Below are positions 1 to 5,986 of a stretch of DNA of 7,642 bases, piece by piece. The first letter of the stretch is position 1, and each line of letters begins with the position of its first letter. The stretch comes from a bacterium (GTDB lineage Bacteria > Patescibacteriota > Patescibacteriia > S139-126 > S139-133): the NCBI GenBank assembly GCA_030429785.1, contig JAUIEQ010000039.1:1-7642 (forward strand), in the 5' to 3' direction. The notes beneath the pieces are model-generated. The model did no database searches. It saw nothing but the letters and a program-made list of their open reading frames with translations, and was not told the origin of the DNA. A program made the position numbers and the translations under genes.

Positions 1-318
1 CAACGGACACCCTCTCTGTTGAGTCTGAGGCGTGATAAAAAAAGTTGTTTGCCGTTCACGCTGAAAATCATTACCAAACTTGATCAATCTGTTCTGGTAT
101 AGTTTATGCTTCTCTGGAGTAAGCAAAAAACCCAACTGATCCAACACTTTTTTGTATTCTTTGGGAGGTGAATAATTCGATGGCAGTCGATTAAGCTGCA
201 AACGTCCGTTCATCCATGTGATACCCAGCTTCTGCCACCAATGAACATCTACGACGACAACCGCTCCGGTAAATTGATTGACAACCAAAGCCTTATTCTT
301 ACTGATTGGTAAGTACAT
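1..318 (-). CDS. Radical SAM/SPASM-like protein, N-terminal part only
   Basis: An open frame runs on the minus strand from ATG 318-316 to the window edge: 106 codons with no stop and no C-terminus. The start is supported by an AAAGGAAAG Shine-Dalgarno ending a few bases upstream and by a strong promoter at 377-405. The N-terminus has a short beta-rich segment (NQFTGAVVVVD, residues 14-24) followed by WW and a basic helical stretch. It ends FFITPQTQQRGCPL, just where radical SAM enzymes of the SPASM/peptide-maturase type have an ITPT-like strand and the first cysteine of their CxxxCxxC iron-sulfur motif. The second and third cysteines would lie outside the window, so the family call is inference from layout and could be wrong. 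If right, the product is a cytosolic [4Fe-4S] enzyme using S-adenosylmethionine. No peptide-precursor gene is convincing next to it. Confidence 0.5.
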   Translation of the reverse strand, partial: MYLPISKNKALVVNQFTGAVVVVDVHWWQKLGITWMNGRLQLNRLPSNYSPPKEYKKVLDQLGFLLTPEKHKLYQNRLIKFGNDFQRERQTTFFITPQTQQRGCPL

Positions 319-576
319 ACGCTTTCCTTTCGCCTATATGAGTGCAATATTTCTTTTTTTAAGTACATACCAACTAATCTTAATGCAACTAAGTTGCATT
401 GTCAATACTTTATGTTTTTTTGACAATAAGTCAATCGAAGCAAAGTTTGGAGCTTTTAAAGTTATCAATACGTCAAAAATCAGACGTTTTCATCTTCCCG
501 TCCATAAACGTATTTTTTCAAAAAATAAGAGCTACCAGCCTTACTCTATGTCGAGTCAAAGGCAATAAAGCCGCTG
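319..576. other. Intergenic region between HIT gene and radical SAM-like gene
   Basis: Besides the promoter/operator, this stretch holds the 10-bp direct repeat AAGTACATAC at 311-320 (over the downstream start codon) and 361-370 (near the predicted transcription start). It also has a small inverted repeat TTGAC/GTCAA at 420-434, an A/T palindrome at 511-527, and an ACGTC/GACGT hairpin at about 474-491. No convincing terminator for the HIT gene and no gene longer than about ten codons is supported here. Confidence 0.5.
377..405 (-). promoter_or_regulatory. Consensus promoter of the radical SAM-like gene with an operator dyad in its spacer
   Basis: Reading the minus strand, -35 TTGACA (405-400) is followed by exactly 17 bp and -10 TAAGAT (382-377). 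The transcript would start near 370, about 52 nt before the ATG. The spacer ATGCAACTTAGTTGCAT is a dyad. With flanking bases it gives a perfect 9-1-9 inverted repeat at 382-400 (AATGCAACT on the plus strand, one base, then its complement). A dyad in the -35/-10 spacer is the usual place for a repressor of MarR, TetR or similar type, or an untwisting MerR-type activator. Which regulator binds cannot be told from the sequence, and no regulator gene is in the window. Confidence 0.75.
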
Positions 577-1002
577 CTATGATTTGTATATCTGGTAGCA
601 CTTTTCAAAAACTTCCGGGGTCAAATCAGTGAACATATCTGTTTCAAATTTCTGCACGTTCTCATAAAGCTCGTCCTGAAACTCACGAGGACGCAAGTGA
701 ATATGCAAATGGCGTACCTTTAATCTACTCTGTTTCATAAAAGGTCGATAGTGTTGCGTTATATCGCAACCAGATGCAACGGTTTTAAGAATCAAATCCT
801 GCATTGCTGTAGTAACAGTAAACAATTCGTCACGCTCAACTGCTGAGAGTTCGCTAAATTTCTCCACATGCTTTTTGGATATAATCAATAAGTGACCAGG
901 CACCAACAGAGGATCACTCAGTACTACAAAAACAGTAGCGTAATCTCTAATAATTTGCTCAGAATTATTTTGAATGATATCGCAAAAAGGACAATCGTGC
1001 AT
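577..1002 (-). CDS. HIT family (histidine triad) nucleotide hydrolase/transferase
   Basis: A 141-residue protein of normal HIT length. The histidine triad is RHLHIHLRPR, with H98, H100 and H102; the last is the nucleophile that is transiently nucleotidylated in the family. An N-terminal CPFC (C4, C7) matches the zinc-binding CxxC of many HIT proteins. PGHLLIISKKHV (residues 35-46) is the conserved nucleotide-binding strand and histidine. The family hydrolyses dinucleoside polyphosphates or nucleoside phosphoramidates in the cytosol; the substrate here is not decidable. The ATG at 1002-1000 has no Shine-Dalgarno. An extended -10 (TGATATACT, 1032-1024) predicts a leader of only about 15 nt, so initiation is probably near-leaderless. 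The gene lies downstream of the tRNA-Asn terminator and is transcribed separately. Confidence 0.93.
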   Translation of the reverse strand: MHDCPFCDIIQNNSEQIIRDYATVFVVLSDPLLVPGHLLIISKKHVEKFSELSAVERDELFTVTTAMQDLILKTVASGCDITQHYRPFMKQSRLKVRHLHIHLRPREFQDELYENVQKFETDMFTDLTPEVFEKCYQIYKS

Positions 1003-1023
1003 GATAATAAGTTTGCTATATAT

Positions 1024-1032
1024 AGTATATCA
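1024..1032 (-). promoter_or_regulatory. Extended -10 promoter of the HIT gene
   Basis: On the minus strand, TG-A-TATACT gives an extended -10 element. No recognisable -35 lies 16-18 bp upstream, which is tolerated by extended -10 promoters. Start would be near 1017, some 15 nt before the ATG. Confidence 0.5.
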
Positions 1033-1063
1033 CACTAAAAACTCCATATCTGTCCTGAGTAAC

Positions 1064-1088
1064 AAAAAAACGCCTATGATTAGACGTT
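1064..1088 (-). terminator. Rho-independent terminator of tRNA-Asn
   Basis: It begins 8 nt after the encoded CCA. A 7-bp stem AACGTCT/AGGCGTT (one G-U pair) with loop AATCAT is followed on the minus strand by a run of T's (1070-1064, partly shared with the stem). Confidence 0.85.
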
Positions 1089-1136
1089 CTTTTGTTGGCT
1101 CCGAGGGAGGGATTCGAACCCACGACCAATTGGTTA

Positions 1137-1775
1137 CACCTATTCCATATATTACTATATGGGGTGGACTATATCATCACCATATCTCGATATCGAGACG
1201 TAGGCGCAAGGCGCTTCCCCTTTTCATACAAAAAGAGTACTCCTATACAGGATAGTCTCTGAACCTTCCTTCCGATGTATCAGAAGGCTTGGCTGCTGAT
1301 TGCCCCAGCATTGCTGCTGTTGGGTTTCCAGTCCCACTCATTATAAATGAGTGAGATTCTTGAATTTGAACAAAATCGCAGATTTTGAAAAATCCAAAAA
1401 CAATTCACCTTGTTATTCACTCCTTAGTTTCCTAAAGGAGGCTGCACTACACCGGCATGAATTTCCTTATGACAGTTTGAGCAAACTAATACGCATTTGG
1501 AAAGCTCTTTTTCAATTCGCTTCCAAGAACGAGACAATTTATCTAGCGACAAACCAAAATCTTTTGTGGTTTCATCTACATGATGAAACTCAAGAGCTGC
1601 TTTACAAGTATTGTATCCACACAAAATGCATGAACCGCCTTTCATTTGAATCGCTCTGGCTTTATTTTGCTTGCGGCGTTTGCTTACCGCTGCCTTAAGG
1701 TATTCTGCTCGGTCTTGATATGTTCTTTTGTCAGGCATAATATACTTATCAACCTGAGCCAAAAACTTGTGTTTT
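1137..1775 (-). ncRNA. Group I self-splicing intron in tRNA-Asn
   Basis: Core elements appear in the correct order on the minus strand. P1 forms between the exon end GGCTGU (1781-1776) and guide GCAGCC (1445-1440), with the diagnostic U-G pair at the 5' splice site. P2 hairpin is capped by GAAA (1440-1420). A P-like segment CTGGAAACCC lies near 1330-1322. P5 is CAGCA-GCAA-TGCTG (1319-1306). Q-like AATCAGCAGCCAAG is at 1301-1288. P6 hairpin is 1287-1268. R-like GTTCAGAGACTATCC is at 1264-1250, and S-like GATATAGTCC at 1175-1166 gives P7 GACUAU/AUAGUC. P9 is CCATATA-GTAA-TATATGG (1162-1145), and the terminal G is 1137. P3 and P8 are less clear. P4 is only about 4 bp. Insertion is between U35 and U36. 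Group I introns fold and splice using a guanosine cofactor, so the tRNA must pass through this ribozyme to mature. The exact subclass is not assigned. Confidence 0.9.
1424..1738 (-). CDS. HNH endonuclease encoded in the group I intron (P1 loop)
   Basis: A 104-residue protein if started at the first ATG inside the intron (1738-1736). The same frame stays open through the tRNA 5' exon, but a start there would translate the tRNA, so I reject it. Zinc-finger cysteines are C37-x2-C40 and C86-x2-C89. EFHHVD (H52, H53) and CSNCHKEIH (N88, H90, H94) form the beta-beta-alpha-metal HNH core. A basic N-terminal segment (SKRRKQNKAR) may contact DNA. The likely role is a homing endonuclease that cuts intron-less tRNA-Asn alleles; this is inference from position. 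No strong ribosome site is visible. The last codons (VVQPPLGN and stop) overlap the P1 guide sequence and the P2 stem, so this end of the protein is constrained by the ribozyme. Confidence 0.85.
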   Translation of the reverse strand: MPDKRTYQDRAEYLKAAVSKRRKQNKARAIQMKGGSCILCGYNTCKAALEFHHVDETTKDFGLSLDKLSRSWKRIEKELSKCVLVCSNCHKEIHAGVVQPPLGN

Positions 1776-1884
1776 ACAGCCAACTGCTCTACCACTGAGC
1801 TACCTCGGAATATGCTAGTAAATAGTATTTGATTAATGGGGAAATAGTACCTAAAAGAACTCGCCACTATTGACCATTGCCTAT

Positions 1885-2243
1885 TTACCTATTTTTCAAT
1901 GAATTAATTAAAGCCGAAAGTTGTCGTGCAATTGTCTCGGCTTTCTCCGTGAACTCGTTTAATAGTTCCTCATCAATATAGCGATCATCATGCAAAATGT
2001 CAAGACACGAAACAACTTCATACGACCAAGTTATAGCGATATTCAAAAATCTAGTCATGTCTTTATTTTTTGCACGATACGATCCTTCAGCTATTTTTAA
2101 TACAACTGAATACAAAACGCTTCTCAGCTGACCGGTGATTTTATATCGTTCAGCATGCGGCGCGGCACCATAATCTCAATGACCTCTTTTCGAAATATAC
2201 GTATTTCTTTGTATATTCGTAATTTGTGAAAAGTAAAACTCAC
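1885..2243 (-). pseudogene. Four-helix-bundle (23S rRNA intervening-sequence type) protein, frameshifted
   Basis: The C-terminal part is clear: QLRSVLYSVVLKIAEGSYR, then MTRFLNIAITWSYEVVSCLDIL, matches the S23/IVP family signature (xIAEGxxR, FLxIAxxSxxE) and ends in a typical helix. Its frame is open only up to about 2175. The expected first helix (FHKLRIYKEIRIFRKEVIEIM) lies in another frame, readable from GTG 2243-2241 or a longer ATG at 2279. The two halves meet between about 2171 and 2157, consistent with a single-base indel, since the upstream frame hits a stop soon after. The intact protein would be about 120 residues. It may be a dead gene or a sequencing error; a TTG-initiated 76-residue fragment (2115-1885) is the alternative. 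The family's biochemical role is unknown. Confidence 0.72.
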
Positions 2244-2251
2244 AGCAACAC

Positions 2252-2287
2252 AAAAAATATAATGACCCACCTGAGCCATTATATTTT
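2252..2287 (-). terminator. Rho-independent terminator of dnaG-rpoD
   Basis: A perfect 11-bp A/T-rich stem AAAATATAATG/CATTATATTTT (2277-2287 with 2254-2264) encloses a 12-nt loop. It lies 45 nt after the rpoD stop and ends in a T run on the minus strand (2257-2252). Confidence 0.75.
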
Positions 2288-2331
2288 GAGAGATTATTCT
2301 ATTTACTATTTACCAAAATTCATTAATACAC

Positions 2332-3585
2332 CTAGTAATCCCGCAGCTTGCGCATGTCTGTATGGTTCTTGATTTTCTCAAGTGCCTTGGCTTCAATCTG
2401 ACGAATACGCTCACGCGTCACACCAAACTCTTGACCTACTTCTTCCAATGTATGCGCTACACCATCACTCAAACCAAATCGCATTTCAAGAATTTTTTGT
2501 TCACGCGGTGGAAGCTCACCGAGAATCTCACGCACATGATCCCCAAGCAGTCGAAGCGCTGCCATGCGATCAGGTGTCATTGTCTTGTCATCTTCAATAA
2601 AGTCAGCCAACACTGAATCTTCATTATCATCATCACCAACTGAAGTCTCAAGCGAAACTGTTTCTTGTGAAATTTTTCTGATGTGCAAAATCTTCTCAAC
2701 AGTTTCACCCATTTCAGCGGCGATTTCTTCTGGCAATGGTTCACGACCAAGCTGCTGAATCAAATCACGTTCAATCTGCTGATACTTGTTAATGGTCTCA
2801 ACCATATGCACTGGAATCCGAATAGTTCGAGATTGATCAGCAAGTGCACGTGTGATTGCTTGCCTGATCCACCAGGTTGCGTATGTTGAAAACTTAAATC
2901 CTTTACGATAATCAAACTTCTCAACAGCACGGAACAAACCGAGATTACCTTCCTGAATCAAATCCAAGAGTGTGAGTGATCGACCAGTAAATTTCTTAGC
3001 AATCGAAACCACCAAACGAAGATTAGCTTCGATCAATCGGCGTTGCGCTTCTACTTCACCTTTTTCTTTGCGCTTGGCAAGTTGCATTTCTTCTTCACTG
3101 GACAACAACGCTACTTTACCGATTTCACGCAAATACATCTGAATTGAGTCAGCAGAAATATCAGTCAAATCCAATCTGCGCGCATCAGTTGCACGACCTG
3201 GTTTCTTGAGCGCAGGTTCTTCTGATTTGCCTATAGACAAGAATCCACCACCTTCACGCTCAACAACCTGAATTGCATTCTCGTACATAACATCAAGAAA
3301 ATCTTCGTAGTCTTGCAAATACTCTTCCATATACGGGAATGAATACAACATTTCCTCTTCAGTCAAAAAAGTTCGCAACCGTCCTTTTTTGAGCAATGAC
3401 GCAACCACTGCCTCTGTTGGGGGGATGAGGTCTACTTCCGCAACTGTCGCTACGTGCTTTGTTTTTGAAGCAGTTTTTTTCTTCGCAACTTTCTTAGTTG
3501 CTTTTTTCTTCACTGGTTTCTTCGCAACTTTTTTCTTGACTGCTTTTTTGGTTGTTTTTTTCTTAGTAGTTTTTTTGGTAGCCAT
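2332..3585 (-). CDS. rpoD: RNA polymerase primary sigma factor RpoD (sigma-70)
   Basis: A 417-residue housekeeping sigma factor that guides RNA polymerase to -10/-35 promoters. Region 1.2 is DSIQMYLREIGKVALLS (146-162). Region 2, about 163-260, includes the core-binding and -10 segment LDLIQEGNLGLFRAVEKFDY (207-226) and FSTYATWWIRQAITRA (232-247). Region 3 is about 261-345. Region 4 includes the -35 reader LEEVGQEFGVTRERIRQIEAKAL (380-402). Region 1.1 is reduced: LLKKGRLRTFLTEEEM (64-79) resembles its start, and no large non-conserved insert follows. The first ~44 residues are an unusual tail of Lys/Ala/Thr repeats (KKTTKKKTTKK type). The ATG at 3585 lacks a Shine-Dalgarno. It starts 38 bp after dnaG, so the two are probably cotranscribed, as in the classic macromolecular-synthesis operon but without rpsU. 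Confidence 0.98.
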   Translation of the reverse strand: MATKKTTKKKTTKKAVKKKVAKKPVKKKATKKVAKKKTASKTKHVATVAEVDLIPPTEAVVASLLKKGRLRTFLTEEEMLYSFPYMEEYLQDYEDFLDVMYENAIQVVEREGGGFLSIGKSEEPALKKPGRATDARRLDLTDISADSIQMYLREIGKVALLSSEEEMQLAKRKEKGEVEAQRRLIEANLRLVVSIAKKFTGRSLTLLDLIQEGNLGLFRAVEKFDYRKGFKFSTYATWWIRQAITRALADQSRTIRIPVHMVETINKYQQIERDLIQQLGREPLPEEIAAEMGETVEKILHIRKISQETVSLETSVGDDDNEDSVLADFIEDDKTMTPDRMAALRLLGDHVREILGELPPREQKILEMRFGLSDGVAHTLEEVGQEFGVTRERIRQIEAKALEKIKNHTDMRKLRDY

Positions 3586-3623
3586 GTAGTGTTTCGTTAA
3601 TAGATCAGTACAAAAATACCTGC

Positions 3624-5432
3624 CTACAGTGTTTCGGTCGAGGTTTTTTGCAATTGACCTAACTCGCGGATCAACTGATTAAGCTGGTGCAGCACCGGCT
3701 CGTCAGTATCAGTTGACTGTTGTGCAAGCTTTGTTTGAAGACGTTCTATATGCTGCTTCAACATAGCTTTTTTCAGCTCTATAACGAGATGTTCTATTTC
3801 TCGTTGTGTGTTGATTTCGCTCGCAGCTATATCTTCAGATAAGAGTTTGATAGCTTGTACAAATACAGCCAAACGGTCGGTTTGGTCTTTTTTGATATAC
3901 GATTCAAATGCTTCAAACCACGCTTCTGCCTGGTTTTGATCACTTGAATATTCATGCTGATTATAGAATGAAATCAACATCTTGTAAAGATCTTGCTCTT
4001 GTCCGTCAAATAATTGCTCTGGCGGCAACAATTCTTGAGCGTGTTCCAAATACAATGGCTCAAGCAAGATGCAAGCCAACAGTCGTTGTGCTCGAGCTTG
4101 CAGTTGATCACGAATACCTGGAGCTTCAACGTGCTGCATACCTGACGTTGGTGATGTAGGCGTAGTTTTTTTTCGTAACGACTGTTTCAATACTTCAACT
4201 GACACATGCAACAAACCAGACAATCGTTGCAAATGTATATCTTGCTCAACCATATCAGGCAACTGCCCCAAAACCGGCAGCAACAATTTGGCTGCTTGCT
4301 TTTTTCCACTGACTGTTGTGAGGTCAAACTGTTTTTGAATTTTTTGAAAATAGTATTCAATATACTCTATAGGCGTTTCAATAACCGCCCGCCAATCGTC
4401 TGGATTATTCAAAATCATATCATCTGGATCACTGCCCTCAGGCATCACTGCAACCTTGACTACAAAACCTTCCGAAAGCGCCAAGCCAATACTGCGCTCA
4501 GGCGCTTTGATGCCCGCACTATCTTGATCATATGCAACTACCAGCTCCTGCGCATACCGCTTGAGCAACATAAGCTGCGCTTGCGTCAAAGCAGTACCTG
4601 ATGATGCGACAACATTTTTTACACCAACGCGGTGCGAACTGACCACATCCATCTGCCCTTCAACCAAAACCACCACACCACTTTTTCGAATCGCATCTTT
4701 GGCATGACTCAAACCAAATACCACTGCACTCTTATCATAAATCGCTGATTGTGGTGAGTTGATATATTTTGCTGCTTTGGTGTCTTTCTGCAATAACCGC
4801 CCACTAAAACCTATCACCTGACCAGTATGATCTGTAATCGGAAACATAATTCGATCCCTGAATCGATCATATGTTTTCCCTCGATCATTTTTGGTAATAA
4901 TCCCAGCCTCAACCAGCGTTACTTCATCAATCTGCTTGCTTCGCAAAAATGTTAATGCCGCATTCCATGAGTCGGGCGCATAGCCAATTTTCCACTCAAG
5001 CACAGTGTTTTTATCAACACCACGCTGTTTCAAGTATTCACGAGCTGCTTTGCTTGCATCTGCAAACAATCGCTTAAAATAAAAATCTGCAAGCCATGCA
5101 TGAACTTCAAGCAAACTATTTCGTTTGTTGGTTTGTTTTGGATTGTACTCTGGTAGCTGGACATTTGCTTTTTGCGCCAGAATACGAAGACTTTCTGCAA
5201 AATCAATATTCTCGATTTTTTCAATAAACGTAAAAATATCACCGCCCTCACTACACCCAAAACAATGCCACACTTGTTTGTCTTGTGACACCATAAACGA
5301 CGGCGTGCTTTCATTGTGAAATGGACATAGTCCTTTCCAGTTGCTGCCAACTTGTTTGAGCTTGGTGTATTCTTGAATCACATCAACTACATCAAGTCGG
5401 GCTTTAATTTCTTGTACTTCTCGACTACTCAT
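3624..5432 (-). CDS. dnaG: DNA primase DnaG
   Basis: A 602-residue bacterial primase that makes RNA primers at the replication fork. The N-terminal CHC2 zinc finger has C36, H39, C57 and C60 (CPFH...CFGC). The RNA polymerase core spans about 110-370. It contains the basic region (DRFRDRIMFPI, 189-199), the Toprim motif VLVEGQMDV (255-263, catalytic E258) and the metal-binding YDQDSAG (301-307) and EGSDPDD (332-338). The remaining ~200 residues are helical and would be the DnaB-helicase-binding domain, which diverges in all lineages. Length is normal. The ATG at 5432 follows AAGG with about 8 nt spacing. A terminator lies 38 bp upstream of the start codon, so dnaG-rpoD should have its own promoter between 5470 and 5433, but no consensus hexamers are obvious there. 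Confidence 0.98.
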   Translation of the reverse strand: MSSREVQEIKARLDVVDVIQEYTKLKQVGSNWKGLCPFHNESTPSFMVSQDKQVWHCFGCSEGGDIFTFIEKIENIDFAESLRILAQKANVQLPEYNPKQTNKRNSLLEVHAWLADFYFKRLFADASKAAREYLKQRGVDKNTVLEWKIGYAPDSWNAALTFLRSKQIDEVTLVEAGIITKNDRGKTYDRFRDRIMFPITDHTGQVIGFSGRLLQKDTKAAKYINSPQSAIYDKSAVVFGLSHAKDAIRKSGVVVLVEGQMDVVSSHRVGVKNVVASSGTALTQAQLMLLKRYAQELVVAYDQDSAGIKAPERSIGLALSEGFVVKVAVMPEGSDPDDMILNNPDDWRAVIETPIEYIEYYFQKIQKQFDLTTVSGKKQAAKLLLPVLGQLPDMVEQDIHLQRLSGLLHVSVEVLKQSLRKKTTPTSPTSGMQHVEAPGIRDQLQARAQRLLACILLEPLYLEHAQELLPPEQLFDGQEQDLYKMLISFYNQHEYSSDQNQAEAWFEAFESYIKKDQTDRLAVFVQAIKLLSEDIAASEINTQREIEHLVIELKKAMLKQHIERLQTKLAQQSTDTDEPVLHQLNQLIRELGQLQKTSTETL

Positions 5433-5470
5433 ATGGTTACCTTAGCTCAAAAACTAGCTAAAAACAAGAC

Positions 5471-5493
5471 AAAAAGCGCAGTATGCGCTTTTT
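5471..5493 (-). terminator. Bidirectional Rho-independent terminator
   Basis: A 10-bp stem AAAAAGCGCA/TGCGCTTTTT has a 3-nt loop. A's on one side and T's on the other make it work on either strand. It ends transcription from the sodA/four-helix-bundle genes before dnaG. Confidence 0.88.
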
Positions 5494-5512
5494 GAAATAA
5501 TCAAGACACAAA

Positions 5513-5957
5513 ATCAATAACCAAACAAATTCAAATAATCAACCAGTTACTCATTTTTACTTATTATTGCAGAAAGAATATACTTCAACTCTTTGTTTTC
5601 CTGTAACAATCCTTGCATTCTACTAGCAACTGACGGATTAGCTTCTTGTATCAACTGCAACCAATGCAAACTTTCCTTGGCTTCTTTACGTGCTATTCTC
5701 AACCTCATCAAAAAGTCCTTCTTACCCAAAGCATCATTTGCTTCTCTGTAATTAGCACCTATAGAACCTGCTGAACTAACTGCCTGTGAAATAATTCGAG
5801 CATTAACAGAGTTTTTTGGCAAAAACTTACACAACCGTATCACTCGTTTAGCAAAATCTGTTGTTCTTTTTTCTAAGTCAAATTGTTTTTTACCTGAGCC
5901 ATCATATTGATTCTTGGTCATTGGTTATTCTTTGGTGATTGTAACTTGGTTATTGAT
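5513..5957. repeat. 12-bp inverted repeat flanking the intact four-helix-bundle gene
   Basis: ATCAATAACCAA at 5513-5524 and its perfect complement TTGGTTATTGAT at 5946-5957 bracket the gene at 5547-5921. A second, imperfect pair lies just inside: AACCAGTTAC at 5541-5550 and GTAACTTGGTT at 5941-5951. The right side also contains degenerate repeats of TTGGTNATT between 5914 and 5954. The arrangement resembles the termini of a small cassette, but no transposase is present and target-site duplications are not obvious. Confidence 0.6.
5547..5921 (-). CDS. Four-helix-bundle (23S rRNA intervening-sequence type) protein
   Basis: A 124-residue intact member of the S23/IVP family. Its layout is FDLEKRTTDFAKRVIRLCKFLP (14-35), then SQAVSSAGSIGANYREANDAL (45-65, the family's central signature), then KKDFLMRLRIARKEAKESLHWL (67-88), then a final helix to 121. 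Members form small cytosolic helical bundles that often pentamerise; in some bacteria they are encoded inside 23S rRNA insertions, but their function is not known. This copy is in ordinary chromosome, 50 bp after sodA, and is probably carried on the sodA transcript. The start at 5921 has no Shine-Dalgarno. It is only distantly like the frameshifted copy at 1885-2243, so the two are unlikely to be recent duplicates. Confidence 0.92.
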   Translation of the reverse strand: MTKNQYDGSGKKQFDLEKRTTDFAKRVIRLCKFLPKNSVNARIISQAVSSAGSIGANYREANDALGKKDFLMRLRIARKEAKESLHWLQLIQEANPSVASRMQGLLQENKELKYILSAIISKNE

Positions 5958-5962
5958 CATTG

Positions 5963-5986
5963 CTTACTGTGTTATAACACAGTAAG
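5963..5986. repeat. Perfect 24-bp palindrome over the sodA stop codon
   Basis: The half-site CTTACTGTGTTA (5963-5974) is followed directly by its exact complement (5975-5986), with no spacer. The last codons and TAA stop of sodA lie inside it. There is no T run after it, so it is not a standard terminator; as RNA it could form a hairpin of about 10 bp. It sits next to the right arm of the inverted repeat around the neighbouring gene. Confidence 0.8.

Larger units (their letters stand above)
1096..1809 (-). tRNA. tRNA-Asn (GUU), split by a group I intron
   Basis: The 5' exon is 1809-1776 and the 3' exon 1136-1096, giving a 75-nt tRNA with encoded CCA. Acceptor TCCGAGG (1809-1803) pairs with CCTCGGA (1106-1100). 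The D arm is GCTC/GAGC. Anticodon stem GTTGG pairs with CCAAT across the intron (one G-U). T loop TTCGAAT is canonical. Joining the exons gives the loop CTGTTAA, hence anticodon GUU. G73 and the U1-A72 first pair fit bacterial tRNA-Asn. Reading the 5' side alone suggests a Tyr anticodon (GTA), but that uses intron bases. One oddity is a U-U mismatch in the T stem (GTGGG against CCCTC). No clear promoter is visible upstream in 1810-1884; there is only a TACTAT-like -10 candidate. Confidence 0.88.

Noticed and set aside
473..505. Ten-codon minus-strand ORF (MDGKMKTSDF) as a peptide precursor for the radical SAM-like enzyme
   Set aside because: It is very short, has no ribosome site and no leader/core pattern, and lies upstream of the only clear promoter.
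974..1255. Plus-strand ORF over the tRNA 3' exon and intron core
   Set aside because: It is antisense to the tRNA and ribozyme. Its GSEGGIRTHDQLV stretch is the well-known false translation of a complementary tRNA T arm.
1351..1698. Plus-strand 115-residue ORF
   Set aside because: It is the shadow of the HNH gene and intron on the other strand, with no ribosome site or family features.
1739..1867. N-terminal extension of the HNH ORF upstream of 1738 (147-residue version)
   Set aside because: These codons are the tRNA-Asn 5' exon and its flank, so the frame is open by chance. The HNH protein proper needs only the 104 residues inside the intron.
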